A stretch of DNA of 64,000 nt, from NCBI RefSeq assembly GCF_001983955.1, contig NZ_CP019562.1, positions 744,001 to 808,000 on the forward strand, in the 5' to 3' direction. Positions 8,141 to 16,944 of the stretch are shown here, one piece after another. The notes under the pieces were generated by a model. It was given only the letters and a program-made list of their open reading frames with translations, had not been told where the DNA came from and did not search any database. Source of the DNA: Streptococcus oralis. Its GTDB lineage: Bacteria; Bacillota; Bacilli; Lactobacillales; Streptococcaceae. The position numbers and the translations under genes are program-made. Every line of letters starts with the position of its first letter. Within the stretch, counting starts at the first letter, position 1.

Positions 8141-10364
8141 GAATTTCCCTATCCCCCTAATCTATCTGAGCTTTCTGTTACTCTGGCTTTACTATGCCAT
8201 TTTTGGAGTGTCCTATCTCGCACTGCTAGGTTTTGTTTTTTTGCTCTTCTGCCTCTTTTTCCAATTTCCATGGAAATCTGCTGGAAAAGTTTTAGCGATT
8301 TGTGGAGTTTTTGGATTTTGGTTTTTGTTTCAAAATTGGCAACAGACACAAGCAAGTCAAAACCTAGTAGATTCTGTTGAAAGGGTACGGATTTTGCCTG
8401 ACACTATTAAGGTCAATGGAGACAGTCTGTCCTTTCGGGGCAAGGCTGACGGCCGTACCTTCCAAGTTTACTATAAACTCCAGTCTGAGGAGGAAAAAGA
8501 GCTCTTTCAAGCCTTAACAGATCTTCACGAGATAGAGCTAGAAGGGAAAGTTTCAGATCCTGAAGGGCAGAGAAATTTTGGTGGATTTGACTACCAAGCC
8601 TATCTAAAGACCCAGGGGATTTATCAGACACTGACTATCAAGAGCATCCAGTCACTTAAACAGGTTAGCAGTTGGAATATAGGAGAAAATCTGTCCAGTT
8701 TACGTCGAAAGGCTGTAGTTTGGATTAAGATGCACTTTCCAGATCCTATGCGCAACTATATGACAGGTCTTCTTTTCGGACATCTAGATACTGATTTTGA
8801 GGAGATGAATGAGCTCTATTCCAGTCTTGGAATTATCCATCTCTTTGCTCTGTCGGGTATGCAGGTGGGTTTCTTTATGGATGCCTTTAAGAAACTCCTC
8901 TTGCGATTGGGCTTGACCCAAGAGAAGTTGAAGTGGCTAACTTATCCCTTTTCTCTTATCTATGCAGGTCTGACAGGATTTTCAGCATCTGTTATTCGCA
9001 GTCTCTTGCAAAAGTTACTAGCCCAACATGGTGTTAAGGGTTTGGATAATTTTGCCCTAACGGTCCTTGTCCTCTTTATCATCATGCCTAACTTTTTCCT
9101 AACTGCAGGAGGGGTCTTATCCTGCGCTTACGCTTTTATCTTGACCATGACTAGTAAAGAAGACGATGGGCTCAAGGCTGTTGCTGGAGAAAGTCTGGTC
9201 ATTTCCTTGGGAATATTGCCCATTTTATCCTTTTATTTTGCAGAATTTCAGCCTTGGTCTATTCTTTTGACCTTTGTCTTTTCCTTTCTGTTTGATGTGG
9301 TCTTCTTACCGCTTTTGTCCATCTTATTCATTCTGTCTTTTATTTACCCAGTCACTCAGTTTAACTTTGTCTTTGAGTGGTTGGAGAACATCATTCGCTT
9401 GGTATCGCAGCTGGCAAGTAGGCCCCTGGTCTTTGGTCAACCCAACGCATGGCTGTTGATTCTACTGTTAGTTTCATTAGCCTTAGTCTATGACATGAGG
9501 AAAAACATTAAAAGACTAGCAGGATTTAGTCTCTTTATTGTGGGTCTCTTTTTCCTGACCAAGCATCCGCTGGAAAATGAAATCACTATGTTGGATGTGG
9601 GGCAAGGAGAAAGTATTTTCCTACGGGATATGACTGGTAAAACTATTCTCATAGATGTAGGTGGTAAGGCAGAATCTGATAAGAAAATCGAGGCTTGGCA
9701 AGAAAAGTCGACGACCAGCAATGCCCAGCGTACCTTGATTCCCTATCTAAAAAGTCGAGGAGTAGACAAGATTGACCAGCTGATTTTGACAAATACAGAT
9801 AAGGAGCATATTGGCGATTTGCTGGAGGTGACCAAGGCTTTCCATGTCGGGGAGATTTTAGTATCAAAAGGAAGTTTGACACAGAAGGAATTTGTATCAG
9901 AACTAGAAGCAAGCCAAACCAAGGTACGCAGTGTGACAGCAGGGGAAAACTTGCCGATTTTTGGCAGTTACTTAGAACTTCTATCTCCAAGGCAGATTGG
10001 AGATGGGGATCGTGATGGTTCCCTGATTCTTTATGGGAAACTTTTGGATAAGCACTTTCTCTTCACAGGAAATTTGAAAGAGAAGGGAGAGAAGGATCTT
10101 CTAAAGCAATACCCTGACTTAGAGGTGGATGTCCTGAAAGCAGGTCAACATGGTGCTAAAACATCATCCAATTCAGCTTTCCTAGAACAGCTCAAACCGG
10201 AGTTCACTCTCATCTCAGTTGGAAAAAACAATCGTGCGAAACTCCCCCATCAGGAAACCTTGACACGACTGGAAAGTATCAAGAGTAAGATTTACCGAAC
10301 TGACCAGCAAGGGGCTATTCGCTTTAAAGGATGGAATAGTTGGCGAATTGAAACGGTTCGATAA
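8124..10364 (+). CDS. comEC: ComEC, DNA uptake channel
   Basis: Polytopic membrane protein forming the channel for single-stranded DNA entry during transformation. The 746 residues show N-terminal membrane segments (about residues 10-65), a soluble OB-like region (90-190), the central Competence domain with many membrane helices (about 210-480), and a C-terminal metallo-beta-lactamase-like domain starting at MLDVGQGES near 488. The metal motif is degenerate (TNTDKEHIGD instead of HxHxDH), so nuclease activity in this domain is uncertain. It is translationally coupled to comEA. Confidence 0.96.
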   Translation: MSQWIKNFPIPLIYLSFLLLWLYYAIFGVSYLALLGFVFLLFCLFFQFPWKSAGKVLAICGVFGFWFLFQNWQQTQASQNLVDSVERVRILPDTIKVNGDSLSFRGKADGRTFQVYYKLQSEEEKELFQALTDLHEIELEGKVSDPEGQRNFGGFDYQAYLKTQGIYQTLTIKSIQSLKQVSSWNIGENLSSLRRKAVVWIKMHFPDPMRNYMTGLLFGHLDTDFEEMNELYSSLGIIHLFALSGMQVGFFMDAFKKLLLRLGLTQEKLKWLTYPFSLIYAGLTGFSASVIRSLLQKLLAQHGVKGLDNFALTVLVLFIIMPNFFLTAGGVLSCAYAFILTMTSKEDDGLKAVAGESLVISLGILPILSFYFAEFQPWSILLTFVFSFLFDVVFLPLLSILFILSFIYPVTQFNFVFEWLENIIRLVSQLASRPLVFGQPNAWLLILLLVSLALVYDMRKNIKRLAGFSLFIVGLFFLTKHPLENEITMLDVGQGESIFLRDMTGKTILIDVGGKAESDKKIEAWQEKSTTSNAQRTLIPYLKSRGVDKIDQLILTNTDKEHIGDLLEVTKAFHVGEILVSKGSLTQKEFVSELEASQTKVRSVTAGENLPIFGSYLELLSPRQIGDGDRDGSLILYGKLLDKHFLFTGNLKEKGEKDLLKQYPDLEVDVLKAGQHGAKTSSNSAFLEQLKPEFTLISVGKNNRAKLPHQETLTRLESIKSKIYRTDQQGAIRFKGWNSWRIETVR

Positions 10365-10399
10365 GATAGACAAAGTTTTTAAAAAATTGACTTTTTATC

Positions 10400-10428
10400 T
10401 TGACAAGGGATAGAAAACTTGGTATCAT
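10400..10428 (+). promoter_or_regulatory. Promoter of infC-rpmI-rplT
   Basis: Consensus -35 TTGACA (10400-10405), 17-bp spacer, -10 TATCAT (10423-10428). It is followed by a leader of about 155 bases. Confidence 0.85.
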
Positions 10429-10435
10429 ATAAAAG

Positions 10436-10568
10436 TTGAGAAAAGCAGAAGTGAGAGCTTCTCGCCTTGTGACATCAAGTTGCCTGGCCCTACGGATGAA
10501 AAGTTTCTAAGAAACGCTATCATAACGTGCGGGCTTGTATTATTACGAGTCCGCTATTGTTTTTCTCT
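10436..10568 (+). promoter_or_regulatory. L20-type autoregulatory leader with terminator
   Basis: Structured leader of the IF3-L35-L20 operon. It ends in the hairpin GCGGGCTT/GAGTCCGC (10529-10536 with 10547-10554) and the T-rich TATTGTTTTT. In Firmicutes this operon is feedback-controlled when free L20 binds a leader that mimics its rRNA site and favours termination; the position and terminator fit that class (Rfam L20 leader). The exact fold was not computed. Confidence 0.7.
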
Positions 10569-10592
10569 AATAATAAAAAAGAGGTGAAAACC

Positions 10593-11114
10593 ATAGCAAA
10601 GCAAGACTTATTCATCAATGATGAAATTCGTGTACGTGAAGTTCGCTTGATCGGTCTTGAGGGAGAACAGCTAGGCATCAAGCCACTCAGTGAAGCGCAA
10701 GCATTAGCTGATAGTGCAAATGTTGACTTAGTATTGATCCAACCCCAAGCAAAGCCACCTGTTGCTAAAATTATGGACTACGGTAAGTTCAAATTTGAGT
10801 ATCAGAAAAAGCAAAAAGAACAACGTAAAAAACAAAGTGTTGTTACTGTGAAAGAAGTTCGTCTGAGTCCAACTATTGACAAGGGTGACTTTGACACAAA
10901 ACTTCGCAATGCACGCAAGTTCCTTGAAAAAGGAAATAAAGTTAAGGTATCCATTCGCTTTAAAGGGCGTATGATCACCCATAAAGAGATTGGTGCAAAA
11001 GTTTTAGCCGAGTTTGCTGAAGCAACACAAGATATTGCGATCATCGAACAACGAGCTAAGATGGATGGACGCCAAATGTTCATGCAGTTGGCGCCAGCAA
11101 CTGACAAAAAATAA
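10593..11114 (+). CDS. infC: Translation initiation factor IF-3
   Basis: Binds the 30S subunit, blocks premature 50S joining and proofreads the initiator codon. The product carries the IF3-N region ([22 protein letters not shown]), the linker [18 protein letters not shown] and the IF3-C domain ending [14 protein letters not shown]. Start choice: the strong AGAGGTGA at 10580-10587 stands 5-6 bases before ATA at 10593, giving 173 residues. The only nearby conventional start, GTG at 10584, lies inside that ribosome site. A rare start codon in infC fits IF3 autoregulation known from other bacteria. If GTG were used, the protein would be 176 residues. Confidence 0.9.
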   Translation: MAKQDLFINDEIRVREVRLIGLEGEQLGIKPLSEAQALADSANVDLVLIQPQAKPPVAKIMDYGKFKFEYQKKQKEQRKKQSVVTVKEVRLSPTIDKGDFDTKLRNARKFLEKGNKVKVSIRFKGRMITHKEIGAKVLAEFAEATQDIAIIEQRAKMDGRQMFMQLAPATDKK

Positions 11115-11146
11115 TTGTCAGAAAGTTAAATAAAGGAGAAAAAATC

Positions 11147-11347
11147 ATGCCAAAACAAAAAACACACCGCGCATCAGCTAAACGTTTCAAACGTACAGGT
11201 TCTGGTGGACTTAAACGTTTCCGTGCTTACACTTCTCACCGTTTCCACGGAAAAACTAAGAAACAACGTCGTCATCTTCGTAAAGCATCTATGGTGCATT
11301 CAGGAGATTTCAAACGTATCAAAGCAATGCTTACTCGCTTGAAATAA
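11147..11347 (+). CDS. rpmI: 50S ribosomal protein L35
   Basis: Small basic 66-residue large-subunit protein beginning [20 protein letters not shown], the L35 signature. It is the second gene of the infC operon, 32 bases after infC with AAAGGAGAAAA before the ATG. The codon use is strongly biased to highly expressed codons (CGT for Arg, AAA for Lys), as expected for a ribosomal protein. Confidence 0.98.
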   Translation: MPKQKTHRASAKRFKRTGSGGLKRFRAYTSHRFHGKTKKQRRHLRKASMVHSGDFKRIKAMLTRLK

Positions 11348-11398
11348 TAGCCTAACAGTAAGTAAACAATTCTAGGAAATATTTGGAGGAAATAAAAC

Positions 11399-11758
11399 AT
11401 GGCACGTGTTAAAGGTGGCGTTGTATCACGCAAACGTCGTAAACGTATTCTTAAATTAGCAAAAGGTTACTATGGAGCTAAACACATCTTGTTCCGTACT
11501 GCAAAAGAACAAGTAATGAACTCTTACTACTATGCATACCGTGACCGTCGTCAGAAAAAACGTGACTTCCGTAAATTGTGGATCACTCGTATCAATGCGG
11601 CAGCTCGTTTGAACGGACTTTCATACTCACAATTGATGCATGGTTTGAAATTGGCTGAAATCGAAGTTAACCGTAAAATGCTTGCTGACTTGGCTGTTAA
11701 CGATGCAGCAGCTTTCACAGCTCTTGCAGATGCAGCTAAAGCAAAACTTGGTAAATAA
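11399..11758 (+). CDS. rplT: 50S ribosomal protein L20
   Basis: 119-residue rRNA-binding protein required early in 50S assembly and the likely autorepressor of this operon through its leader. The basic N-terminal tail ([19 protein letters not shown]) inserts into rRNA, and the globular C-terminus ends AAKAKLGK. The ribosome site is TTGGAGGAA. A strong terminator follows, isolating the operon from the accessory chaperone genes downstream. Confidence 0.98.
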
Positions 11759-11767
11759 TGACAAACT

Positions 11768-11822
11768 GTTTCATTCTTACTCTCGTGGTTTTTACCGCAA
11801 GAGTAGGGTGAAACTTTTTTAT
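11768..11822 (+). terminator. Terminator after rplT
   Basis: Long hairpin with GTTTCA/TGAAAC at its base (11768-11773 with 11809-11814), an inner TTACTCT/AGAGTAG stem, and a T-run. Confidence 0.85.
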
Positions 11823-11892
11823 TTTCCTTAAACGATTTTCTATTTTAGAGAGTAAATCACAGATTTTTTCAAAGAAAATAGGATATTTCTTG

Positions 11893-11898
11893 TATAAT
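11893..11898 (+). promoter_or_regulatory. -10 box for the Hsp70/J-protein pair
   Basis: TATAAT preceded by CTTG, 36 bases before the Hsp70-like ATG. No good -35 is seen, and no CIRCE inverted repeat (TTAGCACTC / GAGTGCTAA) is present in 11823-11933, so HrcA control is not supported. Confidence 0.5.
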
Positions 11899-11933
11899 AG
11901 GAATATCTAAAAAAGATTTGGAGTTAGAAGAAG

Positions 11934-13598
11934 ATGATAGTAGGTATTGATTTAGGAACGACTAATTCTTTAGTAGGGGTTTATCAAGATGGCCAGGTCA
12001 AGCTGATTCCCAATGCTTTTGGTGAGTATTTGACTCCATCTGTTGTGGCTTTAGATGACAATGATGAGATTATAGTTGGAAAAATTGCCAAGGAACGCTT
12101 GGTGACCCACCCAGATAAGACGGTTTCTCAGTTCAAGCGTTTTATGGGGACCAAGCATGAGTTGACGCTAGGAAATCGAGCATATAAAGCTGAAGAATTA
12201 AGCTCCTTTATCATTCGAAAGTTGGTAGACGATGCAGAGACCTATCTTGGAGAAAAGGTTGAGGAAGTGATTGTCAGTGTACCAGCCTATTTCAACGATG
12301 CTCAACGCTATGCGACCAAACTAGCAGGGAAATTTGCAGGTGTTCAGATTGATCGGATTATCAATGAACCTTCCGCAGCAGCTCTTGCTAAAAGATCTAT
12401 GGTAAACCAAGAAGATCAATCCTTTATTGTAGTCGATTTTGGTGGTGGGACTCTAGACATTTCAGTTGTAGAGCTTTTTGATAATATCGTCGAAATCGTC
12501 TCGATCGCAGGGGACAATCGTTTGGGAGGAGAAGATTTTACTTCGGCTATTGCTGAGGAATTTTTAGTCTCCAATCAATTAACCAAGGATTCGATTTCCC
12601 GAGAATTTTATAGCAAAATTCTGGTACAGGCTGAAAAGACTAAGCTAGAACTCAATAGTAAAGAAGAAGTGAAGATGACAGTTCTGGACCAAGATCAGGA
12701 ATACACTCTAGACTTGAGCTACCAACGCTTTTATGAGCTTTGTCAACCTCTGCTAGCCCGTGTTAAGGCTGTTTTGGACCGTGCCTTAATGGATGCACGC
12801 TATAGCTATGTATCATCAGATAACTTTGTTCTTGTTGGGGGGACTTCGAAACTCCGCTTGGTTCAGGACTTTTTATCCTACTGTATCAATCAAGTGGTGC
12901 AGGTTTCGGATGATCCTGATCGGATGATTGCGAGAGGTTGTGCCCTTTTAGCTGGAATAAAAGAACGGAAGGGTGAGATACGTGATTTGTTGCTGTCTGA
13001 TATTTGTCCTTTTACACTGGGGATTGAGATAGTTGGAGACCGTTTTTCGCCGATTATTGAGCGAAATTCTACCCTACCTGCTTCACGCATCGAGCAGTAC
13101 TATACGGCTGAATTGGGACAGAGCCAAGTCAAGATAAAGGTCTATCAAGGTGAGATGATGAAGGCATCACAAAACCTGTTCCTAGGAGAATTAGAAGTTC
13201 CCGTCCCTGTGAATACTAGAGTAAATGAAAGTTTCACAGTTCGATTTACCTATGATTTAAATGGAATTTTGGATGTCGAAGTGAAAATTGATTCAACACA
13301 GGAAGTCTTTAGTCATGTTATTCTCCAAGATAGTGTTACTCTGACAGAAAAGGAAATCAAGGCTAAGCAAGCAGAGTTGACTCGCTATAAGATCAATGCT
13401 CAAGAAACAGAGGTTTATCGTTTCTTGATTGAAAAAGCGAATCGCGTGTACAGTATGCTCTTGGGGAGAAGAAGAGATGAGCTAATGGCTGAAACTAGAC
13501 GATTTGAAGAAGAGGTCAGTCAAGCATCTGTGTATCATTTGCCAAAACTCTATCAATCATTTTCAAACTATCTAGACTTCCTAGAGCGAGGACTGTAA
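11934..13598 (+). CDS. HscC-like accessory Hsp70 chaperone
   Basis: An Hsp70-family ATPase of 554 residues, shorter than DnaK (about 607). The nucleotide-binding domain is complete: DLGTTNS (residues 6-12), NEPSAAALA, the second phosphate loop VDFGGGTLDIS from residue 167, and the adenosine motif VGGTSKL near 301-307. The substrate-binding beta domain follows (about 355-480, TLGIEIVGDRFSPIIERNSTLP), then a short helical lid rich in Arg/Glu and no DnaK-type acidic tail. This layout matches the HscC branch. It pairs with the J-domain gene 13 bases downstream and sits where I recall gloA following rplT directly in S. pneumoniae, so it looks like an accessory insertion. The client is unknown. Confidence 0.88.
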   Translation: MIVGIDLGTTNSLVGVYQDGQVKLIPNAFGEYLTPSVVALDDNDEIIVGKIAKERLVTHPDKTVSQFKRFMGTKHELTLGNRAYKAEELSSFIIRKLVDDAETYLGEKVEEVIVSVPAYFNDAQRYATKLAGKFAGVQIDRIINEPSAAALAKRSMVNQEDQSFIVVDFGGGTLDISVVELFDNIVEIVSIAGDNRLGGEDFTSAIAEEFLVSNQLTKDSISREFYSKILVQAEKTKLELNSKEEVKMTVLDQDQEYTLDLSYQRFYELCQPLLARVKAVLDRALMDARYSYVSSDNFVLVGGTSKLRLVQDFLSYCINQVVQVSDDPDRMIARGCALLAGIKERKGEIRDLLLSDICPFTLGIEIVGDRFSPIIERNSTLPASRIEQYYTAELGQSQVKIKVYQGEMMKASQNLFLGELEVPVPVNTRVNESFTVRFTYDLNGILDVEVKIDSTQEVFSHVILQDSVTLTEKEIKAKQAELTRYKINAQETEVYRFLIEKANRVYSMLLGRRRDELMAETRRFEEEVSQASVYHLPKLYQSFSNYLDFLERGL

Positions 13599-13611
13599 AA
13601 GAGGAGACCTT

Positions 13612-16383
13612 ATGAATATATGGGAAACTTTAGGGATAGAGCCAACGACTGACGTCAAGCTTATTAGAAGGCGTTATGCTGAACTGGTTCGGCTCTATCA
13701 CCCAGAAGACCAACCAGAAATTTACCAAGAAATTGTTGAAGCGTACCAAAAAGCCTTGACTTATGCGAGGTCTAGAAATACAAGACCAGAAAATAGTCTA
13801 AGAAAAGCGAGTGACTCTCAAGAAGCTACTGAACTTGAAGAAAAGGCGAATGGAAAGCCTAACTCAAGTCTCAACTTTGAAAACTTGACTGAAGAAACGA
13901 AGACTGAGAACGAAGAGTCTGAAACATCTAGTCTTGATTTCAGTGATTATCAGCAATCAACTGATAAAACAAGCAATTCCTTTAACTTTGAAACCTTTAA
14001 AGCAGAAGAGGATGAGCAAAAGTCCACCCTTGACTTTAGTGACTATGATGAGGAAGTTCAGCTAAATGGAGATTCTGAAGAAAGAGCTAAGAATACCCTC
14101 AACTTTGAAACGTTTGGTGACGAAGAGAACCGTGGGCAAGAAGAAACAACAAGGTCTACTCTTGACTTTAGCGGTTATAATGAAGAAACTTATCTGATCC
14201 GAAATGCGATTGAAAGTATTGTTAAAAATGATGATTACAGTCCAGAAGAACAAGAGCATCTATGGCGTCAGTTCTTTCATCAGTATCAATATGATATGGA
14301 CATTGTTCAATCCGTTTTAGAGGAAATGGATGTTTATATTTTTAACAAACCGGAGCAATTCTCTATCCTTATTCCCTTGCTGGAAGACTATATACCTGAC
14401 TTTAAGTACTGGGGCTATTACTATAAACTGAAGTATTGGAAAGTTAAAAGAGATATAGCAGAAGAGGAAGGCAGTTCGCTTGAAAGCGCCCATGAAGCCA
14501 CTGAAGAATTCTATTATTCTTATCAACTTTGCCAAGAAATTCTCCAAGATTCTAACAAAGCAAATCAATTGAACTCTTGGATAGAGTTTTTCAAGCACCC
14601 CTATCTGAGCTTTATGGTCTTAGATCAAGTAAATCAAAATCGTCAGATAATCAAGAGTGTGCCAGTTTTAACCTATATTCTTGAAAAAAACCGACAAGTC
14701 ATATTTGAAGAGGATTATCCACTCTTGAATGACTTGGTTGATTACTTAGACGAAGTAAAAGGGGAGCTGGGAGAAAACGTTGACTTTAGTCACTACTCTC
14801 TAGATAATCCAGATGAAGTTGAGGCAGCCTTCTATGAGTTGCTCCATGCTCGCTATGAAGACGAGTACAAACTGTTACGTGATTGGCAATATCTTTTTGA
14901 ATCAGTCAAAGATCACACGCTCCTACTTGATTTGTTAGAAAAGGTGGACGTCTATCCTTTAACCAATGCGAAAGTGTTAGCTCTCGTTCTCCAATTTGTG
15001 GAACGTTACAGTGATGAGGAATCAAATCCTTACCTGAAAAAACTTCATTTCTGGAAGAGTATCCATTCTTATCCTTCAGTGGTAGAGGAGTACGCACTAG
15101 ATAAAAAAGAAAATTTTGATTACTGGTACAATGAAGGTTATCTCTATATGGATAAGCTCACGAAGAGCGATGAAGATATCAATGATTGGGAGAAGTGGAG
15201 AAGCTACTTTAAAGGAAGACCACGCATTCTAACGATTTTGCTTCAACAGATCTATAAGGAGTACCATCGGTTTACAGACGGCGAGCTCCTGAGATATGTT
15301 TTAGCTCCTTTTCCTACTTCTAAAATGGCTCCCCAAATGATGACGGAGGAGACAGACCAGAAACTAGAAGAGATGACGACTTATGCCTATGAACTTAGTC
15401 ATCCAAAGGCCAGACTCTCTTATTTGGATTGGAAAAAAAGACAGGTCTTTAAAAATAAGTTTCTTCAGATTTTCTTTGGCCTCTTTACGATTGTGAGTTT
15501 GCTAGTCAGTATTATAGAGCGACCTGGTTATAATTCATGGGTTCATGCGGGTATGTTTTCACTCTTTTACGTCTATATGCTAAAATTAAGGAAAACACCG
15601 ATTGAGGAAGGAGTGACTGCTAGAGGAGAAAAACGGAAATTCTACTACAGCCCCCATCCATGGTTCCTACTAATCTTGCTATTGACCCTCGTCATTCCAT
15701 CCTTACCGTTTGGCCTCATCGGTGCCCTTATGTTTATTACATTTTTCAGCTTCATCGATGGTTTCCAAGTAAGTCAGGGGTTGAAGTGGGATTATTCTTT
15801 GGAGAAGCTGATTCCTATCGGTATCTTTCTTTCTGCTGGCTTCTTATCCGCTTTGGTAAATCGAAACCAGATCATTTCCGGAGTTGCAATGATGTACTTC
15901 CATATTTTTGCAATCCTTGTGATTTGCTTGTCTTTTACACGATTTAGTCCCGGATTTCCACCATCTCTGAAGAAAATTTTCATACCAGCAATCTTGGGAA
16001 TCTTACTCTTTCAAACGTTGCCTTACATTCACAGCCGTTTAGATAACTTTGATCCAACTATTCTACGAAATGAAACTCTGGCCATAACGGTTATTCTCTT
16101 GTTAAATGGAATTGCCTTGTCTTATTTTACAAAGGAACAAGGCTTCATGATTGGTGTGAAGAAGGTCTTTATGATTTATGGATTGCAGATCTTTATTTTC
16201 CTAAGAAGACTGTTCCGAATCCTATTTGCACCAAATTCAGTTTTCGGTAATAACTATCATTACAAAGACTTACTACTCATGAACAGCGAATTTACGTTCT
16301 ACTTCCTCGAAGGACTTTTTGTCCTGATCATGCTTTTCCTTATTCGCAATATACGCAAGGAAAATCGTAAAAGTGCTGCTTAG
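13612..16383 (+). CDS. Large membrane J-domain protein, partner of the Hsp70
   Basis: A 923-residue protein with an N-terminal J-like domain (residues 1-55, MNIWETLGIEPTTDVKLIRR). The canonical HPD tripeptide is HPE at residues 30-32. Residues 80-190 form an acidic, disordered linker holding six short motifs that alternate between NFE-type (SLNFENL, SFNFETF, TLNFETF) and DFS-type (SLDFSDY, TLDFSDY, TLDFSGY). Residues 195-600 are an acidic helical region rich in Trp/Tyr, possibly helical repeats. From about residue 615 to 910 there are around nine or ten hydrophobic membrane segments. It is co-transcribed with the HscC-like chaperone and probably recruits it to the membrane. Function unknown. 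Confidence 0.85.
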   Translation: MNIWETLGIEPTTDVKLIRRRYAELVRLYHPEDQPEIYQEIVEAYQKALTYARSRNTRPENSLRKASDSQEATELEEKANGKPNSSLNFENLTEETKTENEESETSSLDFSDYQQSTDKTSNSFNFETFKAEEDEQKSTLDFSDYDEEVQLNGDSEERAKNTLNFETFGDEENRGQEETTRSTLDFSGYNEETYLIRNAIESIVKNDDYSPEEQEHLWRQFFHQYQYDMDIVQSVLEEMDVYIFNKPEQFSILIPLLEDYIPDFKYWGYYYKLKYWKVKRDIAEEEGSSLESAHEATEEFYYSYQLCQEILQDSNKANQLNSWIEFFKHPYLSFMVLDQVNQNRQIIKSVPVLTYILEKNRQVIFEEDYPLLNDLVDYLDEVKGELGENVDFSHYSLDNPDEVEAAFYELLHARYEDEYKLLRDWQYLFESVKDHTLLLDLLEKVDVYPLTNAKVLALVLQFVERYSDEESNPYLKKLHFWKSIHSYPSVVEEYALDKKENFDYWYNEGYLYMDKLTKSDEDINDWEKWRSYFKGRPRILTILLQQIYKEYHRFTDGELLRYVLAPFPTSKMAPQMMTEETDQKLEEMTTYAYELSHPKARLSYLDWKKRQVFKNKFLQIFFGLFTIVSLLVSIIERPGYNSWVHAGMFSLFYVYMLKLRKTPIEEGVTARGEKRKFYYSPHPWFLLILLLTLVIPSLPFGLIGALMFITFFSFIDGFQVSQGLKWDYSLEKLIPIGIFLSAGFLSALVNRNQIISGVAMMYFHIFAILVICLSFTRFSPGFPPSLKKIFIPAILGILLFQTLPYIHSRLDNFDPTILRNETLAITVILLLNGIALSYFTKEQGFMIGVKKVFMIYGLQIFIFLRRLFRILFAPNSVFGNNYHYKDLLLMNSEFTFYFLEGLFVLIMLFLIRNIRKENRKSAA

Positions 16384-16444
16384 AATGAAAGCTTAGAGAA
16401 GAGGACTCTAGTTCAAGTTTCTAGTAAATTTTCCTGAATAAAGG

Positions 16445-16450
16445 TATAAT
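16445..16450 (+). promoter_or_regulatory. -10 box before gloA
   Basis: TATAAT, 30 bases before the gloA ATG, with no convincing -35. Confidence 0.4.
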
Positions 16451-16480
16451 AGAACTATTAAAATGAAAGAGGTAATGAAA

Positions 16481-16861
16481 ATGGCTTCAAAAATGCTACA
16501 CACTTGCTTGCGAGTAGAAAACCTTGAAAAATCAATCGCTTTTTATCAAGATGCTTTTGGATTTAAAGAATTGCGTCGCAGAGATTTTCCAGATCATGCT
16601 TTCACCATTGTCTACCTAGGACTTGAGGGGGATGACTATGAGTTGGAGTTGACTTATAACTATGATCACGGTCCTTATGTGGTAGGAGATGGCTTTGCCC
16701 ATATTGCCCTCAGTACACCTGACCTTGAGGCACTTCATCAAGAACACAGCAACAAAGGCTATGAGGTTACAGAGCCCAAAGGCCTACCAGGTAACCCACC
16801 AAACTATTACTTTGTCAAGGATCCTGATGGCTACAAGGTCGAAGTCATTCGTGAAAAATAA
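16481..16861 (+). CDS. gloA: Lactoylglutathione lyase (glyoxalase I)
   Basis: Metal-dependent glyoxalase that detoxifies methylglyoxal adducts. At 126 residues it is a single vicinal-oxygen-chelate unit pair. Likely metal ligands are His7 (MLHTCLRV), the Glu in ELELTYNYD, the His in GFAHIAL and the Glu in YKVEVI. The ATG at 16481 is chosen because AGAGGT stands 7 bases before it; an in-frame ATG at 16463 lacks a ribosome site. It ends in its own terminator, which overlaps the pyr promoter. Confidence 0.93.
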   Translation: MASKMLHTCLRVENLEKSIAFYQDAFGFKELRRRDFPDHAFTIVYLGLEGDDYELELTYNYDHGPYVVGDGFAHIALSTPDLEALHQEHSNKGYEVTEPKGLPGNPPNYYFVKDPDGYKVEVIREK

Positions 16862-16868
16862 TCCAGTA

Positions 16869-16907
16869 AAGTCAAGTAGAATGTTCGTTTTCTGCTTGAC
16901 TTTTTTT
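16869..16907 (+). terminator. Terminator after gloA
   Basis: Stem AAGTCAAG/CTTGACTT (16869-16876 with 16895-16902), extended by a TAGAA/TTCTG inner stem, then a T-run. Confidence 0.85.
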
Positions 16908-16924
16908 CTTTGAAAGAGTATACT
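16896..16924 (+). promoter_or_regulatory. Promoter of pyrK-pyrD
   Basis: -35 TTGACT (16896-16901), 17-bp spacer, -10 TATACT (16919-16924). The -35 lies inside the 3' arm of the gloA terminator. Confidence 0.7.
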
Positions 16925-16944
16925 AATACAAATTTAACCTTTAA

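Noticed and set aside
10527..10592. N-terminal extension of IF3 from an ATG-like start near 10527
   Set aside because: It would lie across the leader terminator hairpin and has no ribosome site.
11823..11933. CIRCE/HrcA or CtsR control of the Hsp70 pair
   Set aside because: No TTAGCACTC-N9-GAGTGCTAA and no clear CtsR heptad tandem repeat seen.
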